Both the position numbers and the translations under genes were made by a program. 64,000 nucleotides of DNA from Lachnospiraceae bacterium (lineage in GTDB: Bacteria > Bacillota > Clostridia > Lachnospirales > Lachnospiraceae): contig SVFH01000007.1 in NCBI GenBank assembly GCA_015056945.1, forward strand, positions 1 to 64,000. The letters are read 5' to 3'. Below the pieces are notes generated by a model. It saw nothing but the letters and a program-made list of their open reading frames with translations. It was not told the origin of the DNA and did not search any database. Positions within the stretch are counted from its first letter, which is position 1. Every line of letters begins with the position of its first letter. This document shows positions 47,731 through 56,163 of this stretch, piece after piece.

Positions 47731-48183
47731 TCAACACATATCATCTTCTGCATAGTTTTCTATCTTTTTAGGAAGATTCATCTTAAAACAACGCTGCTCT
47801 GCCTGTATCAAAAAATCCAGTAATAACTTATTCATGTTCACCTTTTCACCGGTATCTTTGCCTTCTCTGAAAACTTTATTATTCTCAATTTCAACATATC
47901 CCAAAATCGAGATATTACTACGCCAAGTCAATATATCAACACTCTCAATTTTTCCATCCACAACAATTGCGTTCAATTCTATCACAGGATCATACAGTGT
48001 ATCACCGTTTAATTCCGAAAAGAATCCTGTTATCAATTCTTTGGTCTGCTCACCCGAATCACTAACTTGAAACAAAAACGAAAATAATTCCTTATTCTCC
48101 GTAAATTCAATATGGCATCCATAAGGACCGAACTCATCAAATATTTTTTGTAAAATCTTTATCGCTTTTTTGGTAGCTTTCAT
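47731..48183 (-). CDS. Hypothetical protein, partner of the 527-residue gene
   Basis: I do not recognise this protein of about 150 residues. It looks like a compact soluble alpha/beta protein: an N-terminal helix (KKAIKILQKIFDEFG), strands (CHIEFTENKELFSFLFQVSD; IVVDGKIESVDILTWRSN), and a C-terminal helix KLLLDFLIQAEQRCFKMNL. The start is either a GTG (48186) or the adjacent ATG (48183). It lies 24 nt after the 527-residue gene and before a strong terminator, so the two form a closed pair. There is no signal peptide or membrane segment. Confidence 0.65.
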   Translation of the reverse strand: MKATKKAIKILQKIFDEFGPYGCHIEFTENKELFSFLFQVSDSGEQTKELITGFFSELNGDTLYDPVIELNAIVVDGKIESVDILTWRSNISILGYVEIENNKVFREGKDTGEKVNMNKLLLDFLIQAEQRCFKMNLPKKIENYAEDDMC

Positions 48184-48207
48184 CACATATACCCACTCAT
48201 TTCTCCG

Positions 48208-49791
48208 CTAAAACAAATGATTTTTTATCACTTGCCAATGTATATACGCATATACATTATTAGGGGTCCCTTTCTTTTCATTGTATCTACAGCCTTTATC
48301 TTTAAATTTCTTCTTTTTTTGCTTTATCATCACACCGAATAAATCTTTTTCTTTTTTATGCAACAGCATTCTATAATATTTATTTCGTTCGTCCAAGTCC
48401 ATGTTTTCCGCAATGCTAACCCATTCATAACTACACTCTTTTATAGCTACTTGGCGTATTTTTTCGCCCAACCCCGGCAACGGTTTTTCAGCCAAAAAAC
48501 TTATTAACGAACCATCTGCACAGATAATATTTACCATTTCTGTTTTATCGAACACCGTAGTATTCCAGCTTATCTTCTGATTGTCTACTTCATAGTCTGT
48601 ACCTTTGGTTTCTATACAAATATCCATTTTTTCAAAATATGCTTCCACCGTTTTCTCCGCACGCCAATCGTATTGTTCGTACTCTTTTACAAAAACAGAA
48701 TATAATTCTGCATCTGTGGCTTTATAGTAAGCATCCCAACAACCAGACACATTCATTCTCAAGTTATTCAATAATCTGTGCTTTTCTTTTTCGTCAGCGA
48801 CCTCATATGCCAGATAGTATATGCTCCATACATATTTAAAGACCTTTTCATATATTGGTATAATAAAATCTGCCACCGCATGAGCCAATTCTTTTGCTAT
48901 TTCATATGCATTCAAAACTCCATTTTCTGCAACAGAAAAATACCTGCTTACAATCGGGATAATTCTGTATCTTAAAAATATCGGTTCAATTCTGTTGCAC
49001 TGCCAAATAATTTCATCAATCTTTTTCAGAGCAGTCATATCTTCTACATTCTTATTGCAGATATACCATAGATTCGTTGTTTGAATACCCAAACTTCTTT
49101 CTAGCAACAGGATATTTTCTATAGGTGCATCTATTAATTTTTGATATATATCGTCCGCCTTTTGGTATGTATACATGTACATATTCTGATTCTTAGCAAG
49201 ATTGTCCGGCACATCATAAATCGTAACATAATCAGATGTCATCATTAGCTGATGATATTCTACACAGCCACCCGGCACTGGCTCTTTGATATAATCTACT
49301 ATATCTGCATACGGATAATTCTCCCTTGAACCACCTGCACCTTTATCATTCTGCGACCATACCCAACGTAATTTTTCTTTCCTTGTTCTTTCTCCTACAG
49401 CAATATCAACATACTTGTCAAAATCAATATTATAATTTTCATCAGCCCATAATAACCCCATAAGGACATCAGCAGACAAATCATCTGAAAAGTTTACATA
49501 ATCACTAATAATCGTCTCTACTTCTTTTATCGCCGTTTCAAGATGCACCTGCCCCGGTTCTGTACTCTTTTCATCAGAACGTAATCTATCGTAAGCCTCT
49601 TTAATTACAGAAGCTGGTTTACATTTCTTTTTTGCTTCTTTTAATTCCTTTTCAAAAATTGCCTTTACTTTTTTTGCAAAGTCATCTTTGTATAAACTAT
49701 CTGAATCAATCTGAACACCATAATTCTTAAAAATCTGCTCTTTAATTGCTTCTCTGCCACAATTTTTACAGGTCATATACAAATAATTCAC
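48208..49791 (-). CDS. Hypothetical protein of 527 residues
   Basis: I do not recognise the family. It starts at a GTG behind AGGAGG and begins with a short CKNC motif (TCKNCGREAIKEQIFKNYGV); no second CxxC is near. The middle is strongly helical and aromatic (ELAHAVADFIIPIYEKVFKYVWSIYYLAYEVADEKEKHRL), and the C-terminus is basic (KEKDLFGVMIKQKKKKFKDKG). No transmembrane helix, nuclease or ATPase motif is visible. With the following 151-residue gene and a terminator it forms a self-contained two-gene cargo module in the mobile element. A defence role is conceivable only by context. Confidence 0.7.
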   Translation of the reverse strand: MNYLYMTCKNCGREAIKEQIFKNYGVQIDSDSLYKDDFAKKVKAIFEKELKEAKKKCKPASVIKEAYDRLRSDEKSTEPGQVHLETAIKEVETIISDYVNFSDDLSADVLMGLLWADENYNIDFDKYVDIAVGERTRKEKLRWVWSQNDKGAGGSRENYPYADIVDYIKEPVPGGCVEYHQLMMTSDYVTIYDVPDNLAKNQNMYMYTYQKADDIYQKLIDAPIENILLLERSLGIQTTNLWYICNKNVEDMTALKKIDEIIWQCNRIEPIFLRYRIIPIVSRYFSVAENGVLNAYEIAKELAHAVADFIIPIYEKVFKYVWSIYYLAYEVADEKEKHRLLNNLRMNVSGCWDAYYKATDAELYSVFVKEYEQYDWRAEKTVEAYFEKMDICIETKGTDYEVDNQKISWNTTVFDKTEMVNIICADGSLISFLAEKPLPGLGEKIRQVAIKECSYEWVSIAENMDLDERNKYYRMLLHKKEKDLFGVMIKQKKKKFKDKGCRYNEKKGTPNNVYAYIHWQVIKNHLF

Positions 49792-49872
49792 GATACAACC
49801 CTCCTGAATATTTATATAATTAGCTTAAGTGTAGCAAAGAAGCAAAAAAAATTTAATTGAGCTGAAGCAACC

Positions 49873-50574
49873 CTATGTACTGCTTTTTTCATATTCGGGT
49901 AGCAGCTCACGCTTATACTTATAATAGCTACCTCTGGAAATCCCTATCATCCTGATACATTCCACATCATTCAGGCTACCACCAAAATCCTTAGAATACT
50001 TCCGAATCATTTCTTTTGCCTGTATACTTTTTTTCGTCGTAAGTTTGCTTCCACTGGTCTGTCCTATCTGCTTTCCGTTTATTCTGGCTGTTTCGATACC
50101 CTCCTTGGTTCGCTGTCGCAAATCCTGTACTTCTTTTTCTGCCTGCTCAAAAGCTATCTTAATCTGCTCCTTTGCAAGCTCCATCAGATATTTATTTACA
50201 GCTTCAAGAATAATATCTGCCTTTGTTCCGGTAAGTTGAATTTGGTTTCGTATTGCCTTTCGATAGACCTCCGTATTAATGTGAGGCTCCTTGAAGAACA
50301 CCAATTCAATATCCTTATAAAACAGCTCCTCGTATAGCAGAAATCCTTCCTCTGCATCTCTGCTCATACGAGATACCGAATCAAACACTATATAATCACC
50401 GCTTTCAACTAATCGAAGCAATTTATTTAACTCATTACGTCCCTGAAACTTTGTACCGGTATAAACCTCTTTTATAATAATTGCGGTCGGATATGCCGCT
50501 TTTATATTTCGTACCTGACGCTCTATATTTTGTTTATTGGTAGAGATACGTGCATAACCATATATTTTAGCCAT
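49873..50574 (-). CDS. Serine recombinase (resolvase/invertase family)
   Basis: The 233-residue protein has the resolvase N-terminal domain with the catalytic serine in YARISTNKQNIERQV (S10), RNELNKLLRLVESGD, and DSVSRMSRDAEEG with the conserved arginines. An extended helix and a C-terminal Hin-like HTH (GGSLNDVECIRMIGISRGSYYKYKREL) follow. Length fits small serine recombinases that resolve or invert DNA, not large serine integrases. It may resolve element multimers or invert a segment; I saw no obvious recombination site pair next to it. Confidence 0.9.
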   Translation of the reverse strand: MAKIYGYARISTNKQNIERQVRNIKAAYPTAIIIKEVYTGTKFQGRNELNKLLRLVESGDYIVFDSVSRMSRDAEEGFLLYEELFYKDIELVFFKEPHINTEVYRKAIRNQIQLTGTKADIILEAVNKYLMELAKEQIKIAFEQAEKEVQDLRQRTKEGIETARINGKQIGQTSGSKLTTKKSIQAKEMIRKYSKDFGGSLNDVECIRMIGISRGSYYKYKRELLPEYEKSST

Positions 50575-50621
50575 TCTTCACCTCATCTTTCACAGGAAAT
50601 GAGAATTAGCCCTCCAAGTCA

Positions 50622-50834
50622 CTACTCCTCTTCATTTTCCTCGTCCTCATTTTCTGCATTATTCCCACTAGCTATTTCTTCCAACTTTTTAATATTCTCA
50701 TCCAGCTCTTTATAAAGTAGGTGCAGTGCCCACTCATTCCATATCATACTGCCCTCCGGCACTTCACTCATTGTAGATAATACACTTGCAACTCCTTTGA
50801 GAGAATTTGCTATTTTTTCTATCTCAACATTCAT
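50622..50834 (-). CDS. Small acidic hypothetical protein
   Basis: The 70-residue protein was not recognised. It is probably helical (VEIEKIANSLKGVASVLSTM; LHLLYKELDENIKKLEEIAS), with an acidic C-terminus (NAENEDEENEEE). Its start overlaps the previous small gene by 11 nt, so the two are probably coupled. It lies 47 nt before the serine recombinase gene. Confidence 0.6.
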   Translation of the reverse strand: MNVEIEKIANSLKGVASVLSTMSEVPEGSMIWNEWALHLLYKELDENIKKLEEIASGNNAENEDEENEEE

Positions 50835-51063
50835 TCCGTAACGCCCCCAGTTCCCTTACCTCATAATCTTCATATTCATCCAAATCGGATAATGAACAAT
50901 CATCTACAGAAAACACGCTACCATCTGATTCCATGTGCATATATACCTGACTGTCTCCACACACGAAAAATAAAGCATCCTCCGGCACATATTTCTGCAA
51001 ATACTCTATAAACTGTTTTACTGTTATATTTTCTGCGTGTATCCAATGTTTCGGATCAAACAT
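50824..51063 (-). CDS. Small hypothetical protein
   Basis: The 79-residue protein was not recognised. Part of it (TVKQFIEYLQKYVPEDALFF) recalls small phage-type proteins that begin with a helix and a VCGDSQVYMHMES strand pair. The C-terminal half is acidic (DLDEYEDYEVREL). The ATG is preceded by a GGGAG-type site. It overlaps the next small gene by 11 nt and follows a terminator, so it probably starts a new transcript. Confidence 0.6.
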   Translation of the reverse strand: MFDPKHWIHAENITVKQFIEYLQKYVPEDALFFVCGDSQVYMHMESDGSVFSVDDCSLSDLDEYEDYEVRELGALRNEC

Positions 51064-51110
51064 AATTTTCTCCCTTCCGTATTAAATCTGACCTATTTCA
51101 AAACAGTATC

Positions 51111-51145
51111 AAAACTGCCCTGCAGAACAGCTCCACAGGGCAATT
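51111..51145 (-). terminator. Terminator of the recombination operon
   Basis: Minus-strand AATTGCCCTG and CAGGGCAGTT pair around an inner 13-nt loop and run into TTTGATACTG. Confidence 0.75.
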
Positions 51146-51196
51146 TCAATAATGCTAAATCTGACGGTCGTTACTTTTGACACTATTTAATCTGAT

Positions 51197-51298
51197 TTAT
51201 GCCATCTTATATGTACTTGAATTACCGGAATCATTACACACATATTCCAATACTACAATCACTACACACAACAACACGGTTAATATGATTTTTACCAT
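51197..51298 (-). CDS. 33-residue membrane peptide
   Basis: The frame reads MVKIILTVLLCVVIVVLEYV, then CNDSGNSSTYKMA. It is one hydrophobic helix with a short polar tail. AGGAAAGGA lies at suitable distance before the ATG, 22 nt after the DUF5688 gene. It could be a small phage-type membrane peptide or a toxin of a type I system, although no antisense RNA was identified. Confidence 0.5.
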   Translation of the reverse strand: MVKIILTVLLCVVIVVLEYVCNDSGNSSTYKMA

Positions 51299-51320
51299 AT
51301 CAATTTTTCCTTTCCTCATA

Positions 51321-52223
51321 CTATGCTACAAGCTTTACCGTCTGTTCTTCTCCGTCCCATAAATAACAATGATTCGACAATCTTTCACAGGCTCTAACTT
51401 CTGCCTCATTGATCTGCTGAATCATCTGATTTAACTCCTCAGCATTCATATCTTCCATTGCCGGAACAAAAAGAGTTTCATGTATTGATGACGGGATAAT
51501 AAAGCCTGTATTATCTCCGAATTTTTCTTTTAGGAAATCCTCATATAACAATCCCGCAGCACCATGAAGTTTTCTGCTATTGGAAAGGACATACATTTTA
51601 CCAGGTTCCAATGTAAATTCCTCGTCAACCACTTCCTCCGAAAAGAGTCTGCGCATAGCAGCCTGAATATCCTCCATTTTGTAGCCATCATTTTTCATGT
51701 TTTCAAGTGCCTGCTGATGTAATTCTTCCCTGCTGATACCATACATATTGAGCATGCTATAAGTAACTTTACTACTGGCAGTTCCGTTTTCATCTTCACT
51801 TACACGGATTTCATAAATGGTTGCCAAATCAAGGAATGGTGTATTGACGTAGTTTACCAGAAACTGGTCATTTTCCTCCTGTGATACAAGCATTGGATAT
51901 ACGGAATCTTTAACAGAGTCCCAGTGCATAAGCTTCTTTGCACTTTCCCTAATAGCCTCGTCCGGTTCACATTCTTCTCTCATGTTAATCACGATATCCA
52001 CATAATACTGTAAATCATGCACACCTTCTAAATACTCCTGATAAAATCCGTCCAAATAAATAGAAGGACAGATATTACTGCCCTCCCCTGAAGTTCTAAT
52101 ATGTAAAGCCTCCCTGCGTTCATTATTATTTTTCATAATTGGTATTACAGATACTTCTACTTCCTCACCATAATGTGTTCTTACACCTTCTACAACTTTA
52201 TCCACAAATTCCTGATAACTCAT
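51321..52223 (-). CDS. DUF5688-like protein
   Basis: The 300-residue protein matches what I recall of DUF5688, found in mobile elements of Clostridia. It opens with MSYQEFVDKVVEGVRTHYGE; the middle has SIYLDGFYQEYLEGVHDLQYYVDIV and WDSVKDSVYPMLV; the last third has KMYVLSNSRKLHGAAGLLYED and FIIPSSIHETLFVPA. Function is unknown. It lies 14 nt after the Rad52-like gene in the recombination operon. Confidence 0.75.
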   Translation of the reverse strand: MSYQEFVDKVVEGVRTHYGEEVEVSVIPIMKNNNERREALHIRTSGEGSNICPSIYLDGFYQEYLEGVHDLQYYVDIVINMREECEPDEAIRESAKKLMHWDSVKDSVYPMLVSQEENDQFLVNYVNTPFLDLATIYEIRVSEDENGTASSKVTYSMLNMYGISREELHQQALENMKNDGYKMEDIQAAMRRLFSEEVVDEEFTLEPGKMYVLSNSRKLHGAAGLLYEDFLKEKFGDNTGFIIPSSIHETLFVPAMEDMNAEELNQMIQQINEAEVRACERLSNHCYLWDGEEQTVKLVA

Positions 52224-52237
52224 AATTCTTATCCTCC

Positions 52238-52984
52238 TTATGCTGCTTTTTTCTTGGTTTTCTTTAAACTATTCATAGCATTGGTAAACATGGAATCCGT
52301 CATTTCTTCCACACTGCTTATCTGGTAGCGTGATAATACAGTATCCAATGCTACCCCTGTACGCTCAAGCTCCTTATTCATCTGCGTCACCCTATCTGTT
52401 GTAAATGATGGTAGCTTATTTGCCACAGATGGTACATTTTCAGCTTCTGTAGGTGCAGTATTTCCTTTTGATGAACCCAACGAATATACAACCTTGCCAT
52501 CCTGATTTAAAATAATCAGTCCTATAATCTCACGATTCTCATTATACTCAATGTCTTTTACCCGGAACTTGTCATAGGTAATATATTTGTCTCCTTTCGG
52601 TTGAATACTACATTTACCGGCTGATACCCATATAAAAGGAGCTGTATATAATTCTCTTCCAATACCTACTGAAACACAGGCACGCTTAAAGCTATCCGAA
52701 GCCTGTCCTTTCTCTTTTTCCGTGTAGCTCTCCGTACCAACATCCATCTTGGAAATCCACTGGTTTTTCTTCTCATCATATATCTGCACGTTACAATAAA
52801 GATTCCCACCAATAACCTCATGTGTCCTCTGCCAATTATTAGGTCCGAATACTTCATCCAAAATTTTCATATCGGCTCTGGCATCTTTATAAAGCAATAG
52901 TGATAATCCTTTTTCGCTGATTGTACCTACCCTACATTCAATTTCATCTGCCGTAAGCAAACGAATTGTTTTACTATTTTCCAA
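52238..52984 (-). CDS. Rad52/Rad22-like single-strand annealing protein
   Basis: The protein resembles phage Rad52-like annealases, which pair complementary single strands for homologous recombination. The recognisable part is DARADMKILDEVFGPNNWQR, VIGGNLYCNVQIYD, then GTESYTEKEKGQASDSFKRACVSVGIGRELYTAPFIWV. The rest is a variable C-terminus. A TTG at 52997-52999 opens the frame, but GGAGG overlaps the next codons, so the TTG at 52982-52984 (248 residues) is the better start. It belongs with YqaJ nuclease and SSB in the same operon. Confidence 0.8.
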   Translation of the reverse strand: MENSKTIRLLTADEIECRVGTISEKGLSLLLYKDARADMKILDEVFGPNNWQRTHEVIGGNLYCNVQIYDEKKNQWISKMDVGTESYTEKEKGQASDSFKRACVSVGIGRELYTAPFIWVSAGKCSIQPKGDKYITYDKFRVKDIEYNENREIIGLIILNQDGKVVYSLGSSKGNTAPTEAENVPSVANKLPSFTTDRVTQMNKELERTGVALDTVLSRYQISSVEEMTDSMFTNAMNSLKKTKKKAA

Positions 52985-53001
52985 ACAAAATCCCTCCAAT
53001 C

Positions 53002-53322
53002 CTACGCGGCTTTCTGCATTGTATCTCTTGCTACAGCAATTTCTATTTCTTCAGCAATATGAGTTTCCATTTCACTGTAGTTACTGTCGTCCTTTGCCAG
53101 CCACCCATCATAAATGCTCCACAGAATATTTTCCTGTTTCAAAAGTGCAGATAATGTTTCTTCTGACATAGACTCGGCTTTTTCCATTAGAATTTCATAG
53201 AAATTAACCATGCAGTCAATCTCGTAACACTTTCCATAAATTTCTGAATTGGTTAATGATAATACAGACACCTGATAACACTTATATTCCGCTGTGAGTT
53301 TATTCCAAAATGCTTCTTTCAT
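53002..53322 (-). CDS. DUF3848-like small protein
   Basis: The 106-residue protein resembles DUF3848, a small family in Clostridial mobile elements. The matching parts are MKEAFWNKLTAEYKCYQVSV, a central helix, and LLKQENILWSIYDGWLAKDDSNYSEM. The assignment is from memory. It lies 12 nt downstream of the 90-residue gene and about 17 nt before the Rad52-like gene. Function is unknown. Confidence 0.6.
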   Translation of the reverse strand: MKEAFWNKLTAEYKCYQVSVLSLTNSEIYGKCYEIDCMVNFYEILMEKAESMSEETLSALLKQENILWSIYDGWLAKDDSNYSEMETHIAEEIEIAVARDTMQKAA

Positions 53323-53334
53323 GGCTACCTCCCT

Positions 53335-53607
53335 TCAATTTGCAGCCTCATCTAAATAGCTTTCTGCTTCCTCCAGACTGCCTACAATATCATCAAGACT
53401 GTTATATGCTTCTTCCAGATTCTCAATAGCAGCTTCTGCAACTTCGTACTTTTCACTCCCCTGTAAATTCTCCGGAATATTATCTTTATAATCTTCCTCC
53501 TCACTCTTGATCTCTTCTATTTCCTGCATTAAAGATTCCAGTTCTCCCTTGATATTTCCTACTTTCTGTGACACCTCAGAAATAGCTTTTCTCCTTGTAT
53601 TGTTCAT
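53335..53607 (-). CDS. Small coiled-coil hypothetical protein
   Basis: The 90-residue protein is acidic and almost wholly helical, with heptad-like stretches (VGNIKGELESLMQEIEEIKS; IENLEEAYNSLDDIVGSLEE). No family is recognised. It lies between ssb and the DUF3848-like gene in the recombination operon and starts behind a GGAGG site. Confidence 0.65.
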   Translation of the reverse strand: MNNTRRKAISEVSQKVGNIKGELESLMQEIEEIKSEEEDYKDNIPENLQGSEKYEVAEAAIENLEEAYNSLDDIVGSLEEAESYLDEAAN

Positions 53608-53643
53608 ACGACCTCCTGTTATCTGTCTAAAAATCTGCCAAAC

Positions 53644-54066
53644 TTAGTTAAATGGTAATTCCTCTGGAAAATCATCCGGAATATGCATAAAACCTTGTTC
53701 ATCTGTAGTTATTCCATTACTACCCTTGATACTTCCTTCTGATGAAGGAACTACCTTACTCTCAGCAAATTCCTGTTCCTCTACTACCACTTCAAAGAAT
53801 GGAATTTTTACGCTATCCTTTTCATATGTACCAGTCTGCACTCGTCCCGCAATCAGCATTTTCATCCCCCTACGCAAATATTTTTCTGCAAATTCTGCGG
53901 ACTTACCAAAAGCAACTATATTAAAGAAATCTGCTGTAACGCCATCGTCCCTTTTAAACTTTTTGTCTACTGCAAGACTGTATCTCGCCACAGCTGTATT
54001 ATCTTTTGTGGTATACCTTACTTCCGGGTCTCGTGTCAGCCTTCCCATTAAAATAATCTTGTTCAT
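53644..54066 (-). CDS. ssb: Single-stranded DNA-binding protein
   Basis: The 140-residue protein has the SSB OB-fold: MNKIILMGRLTRDPEVRYT, VARYSLAVDKKFKR, DFFNIVAFGKSAEFAEKYLRRG and AGRVQTGTYE. The C-terminal tail ends DDFPEELPFN, like the acidic SSB tail that recruits partner enzymes but with an extra residue after Pro-Phe. It starts 9 nt after the YqaJ-type nuclease gene. It is element-encoded and distinct from the chromosomal SSB. Confidence 0.93.
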   Translation of the reverse strand: MNKIILMGRLTRDPEVRYTTKDNTAVARYSLAVDKKFKRDDGVTADFFNIVAFGKSAEFAEKYLRRGMKMLIAGRVQTGTYEKDSVKIPFFEVVVEEQEFAESKVVPSSEGSIKGSNGITTDEQGFMHIPDDFPEELPFN

Positions 54067-54075
54067 TTTCTCCTC

Positions 54076-55005
54076 CTACGCAACGGATAATCTCCTATAA
54101 CTGCTCTGAGTAATATAACCATTGTAAATATCCGGCTTTTCTTCTTTCAAACGCTTCTGGTCTAAAGAACTTTTGAAAATCTGTTTCCATACAATTTTAC
54201 GGTCACCCACTGTCCCTGCTTCTGCTTCCTTCAAATAGCTCTTTAACTGATTTGCTGCTGCACTCTTGGCTGTCTCCAGCTCCTTCACCTGTTCTGAAAG
54301 TCTCTCGTATTCTTCACAGATAGCAAGGGCTTCCTCTGGTAATTCGATAGTCTGTCCATTAGAATTACTGAACTTGCTGTTAAAATAATTTGTAGTAGCA
54401 TCCGACCCATCAGGAATCGGCTCTACACCACCAAGCACATGTGTTTCCCAGAAATACTTTTCCATTGCAATTATCTTGGCAATCATAACCTCATCACGTT
54501 CCACCACATGATATACAAAATGATTACCGCCCACCAAAGCAGCAATATACGTTTTCTTAGCTCCTGTAACTGCCATGTAATGTTGTACCTGCAAAATATA
54601 GCCAGCCGGAACTTCTTCCTCCCAGGTATCCAGCTTGTATTGTGAAGCTGTTTTTGCCTCGAAGATTGCAAGCTCTCCATCCTCGTTAATCACACCATCC
54701 AAATCAGCATACATAAACGGATATTCGGTACTCTGCAAAAGCATATGCTTCTGACGAACTTTAATTCCGGTACGAGCTGTAAACTCTTTTCTTACAATCG
54801 GCTCTAAAAGTGTTCCAAAGTGTGCATATTCACTTTCCGTCTGTTCCGGTTCTACTTGCCCGGTCTTCTCTAACCAAAGTTGATGAACGGACTTAAACGG
54901 ATTGATGCCGGCTATGATAGATACATCAGAGCCACCAATACCACCAGTTCTATACTTCAACCATTCTTCTCTTGTAAGATTATTTGTTTTTACGACTACC
55001 TGCAT
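54076..55005 (-). CDS. YqaJ-type viral recombinase (lambda-exonuclease-like)
   Basis: The 309-residue protein is a PD-(D/E)XK nuclease of the YqaJ family, which resects double-stranded ends for a partner annealase. It has the YqaJ N-terminal motif WLKYRTGGIGGSDVSIIAG, then FGTLLEPIVRKEF, and the catalytic core MYADLDGVI and AIFEAKTAS (D, E and K visible). The C-terminal part is helical. Together with SSB and the Rad52-like protein it forms a complete phage-type recombination set. It starts behind GGAGG, downstream of a terminator. Confidence 0.88.
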   Translation of the reverse strand: MQVVVKTNNLTREEWLKYRTGGIGGSDVSIIAGINPFKSVHQLWLEKTGQVEPEQTESEYAHFGTLLEPIVRKEFTARTGIKVRQKHMLLQSTEYPFMYADLDGVINEDGELAIFEAKTASQYKLDTWEEEVPAGYILQVQHYMAVTGAKKTYIAALVGGNHFVYHVVERDEVMIAKIIAMEKYFWETHVLGGVEPIPDGSDATTNYFNSKFSNSNGQTIELPEEALAICEEYERLSEQVKELETAKSAAANQLKSYLKEAEAGTVGDRKIVWKQIFKSSLDQKRLKEEKPDIYNGYITQSSYRRLSVA

Positions 55006-55024
55006 ATTGCACCTCCACTAAAAA

Positions 55025-55054
55025 TAAGACAGGTGCCACTATTAACACCTGTCT
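55025..55054 (-). terminator. Terminator of the DUF932 gene
   Basis: Minus-strand AGACAGGTG and CACCTGTCT (9 bp, perfect) close a 10-nt loop and run into TATTTTTAG. Confidence 0.85.
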
Positions 55055-55080
55055 CTATGATTTAAAAAATGTATTAAATT

Positions 55081-56013
55081 TTACGCCGCCATGACCATCT
55101 GGTAAGCTCTGTCAATTAAAGGATTTCCATCTACAGTACGTGCAAACAAGCTCTCTTTATAATTAGAACGCTCACGAAGCGGTTTTGCATGGGTTGCGAA
55201 ATCTGAAATAGCATTAACAAACCTATATGCATTATGTCCGACATGCTGTAAATCCGGTGCATCAAAATATCTTGCTTTTACATCCTCTCGCATTTTCAAA
55301 ATATTTTTCTTCTGCTGATATGTAGCACCCTCACTAATAGGAAATAGTTCATCAAGGTACTCATACACCTTTTTATCAGAAATCTTAATCTGCTGCATTT
55401 TATCAATTTCCTTACCCAATTCGGACATATACTTGTTGGCATAAAGCAACGTATCTCTTGCCTCTTCCATCTTATCATCAATATCTCCGGTATGATTACA
55501 GCTCCAACTACGTTTTGCCTTTGCAAGAGCCATATTCAAAGTATTCTGACATACAACACGAATTGGTGTCATAGCAACCTTAATCGAACCGGTACCGTCA
55601 TGTGAGTTCATAAACACCAAATAAGGTGTAATTTCATCACCGCTGATAATATACTGATGAGGAAGTCTCGCCAACATCCAAGTTCTTCTGCCTCCCTGCA
55701 AGGAACCTGCTGTTTCATATCTGACACCCTCTCCTAACAGCGCATCTGTGAAAGCAAAAGCTTCACTGTTCTGAACTACTTTGTATCTGTCTGTGACAAT
55801 ACCAAGTACACTATCGTCACGGTCACGTACATTTGCCTTGAAACCTTCGATTTCTGTACCGTCTGCTGTGATAATATTTTTCTGAATTACATTCCAATCC
55901 AATCCGGCAAGCTCTAAAGCTGATTGAGAGTCCGGTGCCTCCGCTACGATGGTTCCTAATCCATGCCATGGTTTTTCTCTTACACTAAACATTGTTTCTA
56001 CATTTGCTGCCAT
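55081..56013 (-). CDS. DUF932 (phage/plasmid-like TIGR03299) protein
   Basis: The frame opens at 56031, but AAGGAGG sits inside those first codons and the ATG at 56013 has correct spacing, giving 310 residues. The protein has the family N-terminus AANVETMFSVREKPWHGLGT and the core YLVFMNSHDGTGSIKVAMTPIRVVCQNTL. The C-terminal region is helical. DUF932 proteins are common in plasmids and integrative elements; their role is not established. A terminator follows. A 37-residue ORF is coupled upstream. Confidence 0.85.
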   Translation of the reverse strand: MAANVETMFSVREKPWHGLGTIVAEAPDSQSALELAGLDWNVIQKNIITADGTEIEGFKANVRDRDDSVLGIVTDRYKVVQNSEAFAFTDALLGEGVRYETAGSLQGGRRTWMLARLPHQYIISGDEITPYLVFMNSHDGTGSIKVAMTPIRVVCQNTLNMALAKAKRSWSCNHTGDIDDKMEEARDTLLYANKYMSELGKEIDKMQQIKISDKKVYEYLDELFPISEGATYQQKKNILKMREDVKARYFDAPDLQHVGHNAYRFVNAISDFATHAKPLRERSNYKESLFARTVDGNPLIDRAYQMVMAA

Positions 56014-56027
56014 AATTATAGCCTCCT

Positions 56028-56141
56028 TCATTCATCTTCTTTTTTGTTTTCTTCTTTCTTCTGATTTGTTAAAATTTCGCCTATAATAGCGATTAAGACA
56101 TTCAGAATGCTGTCTATCACTTTTTCTGTTCTCTTATCCAA
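56028..56141 (-). CDS. 37-residue peptide coupled to the DUF932 gene
   Basis: From a TTG at 56139-56141 the frame reads MDKRTEKVIDSILNVLIAII then GEILTNQKKEENKKEDE. GGGAGGGAAGAGG precedes the start, and the stop lies next to the ribosome-binding site of the DUF932 gene. It has one amphipathic or membrane-type helix and a charged tail. The coupling supports translation, but no family is known to me. Confidence 0.5.
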   Translation of the reverse strand: MDKRTEKVIDSILNVLIAIIGEILTNQKKEENKKEDE

Positions 56142-56163
56142 TGTACCTCTTCCCTCCCTGTAT

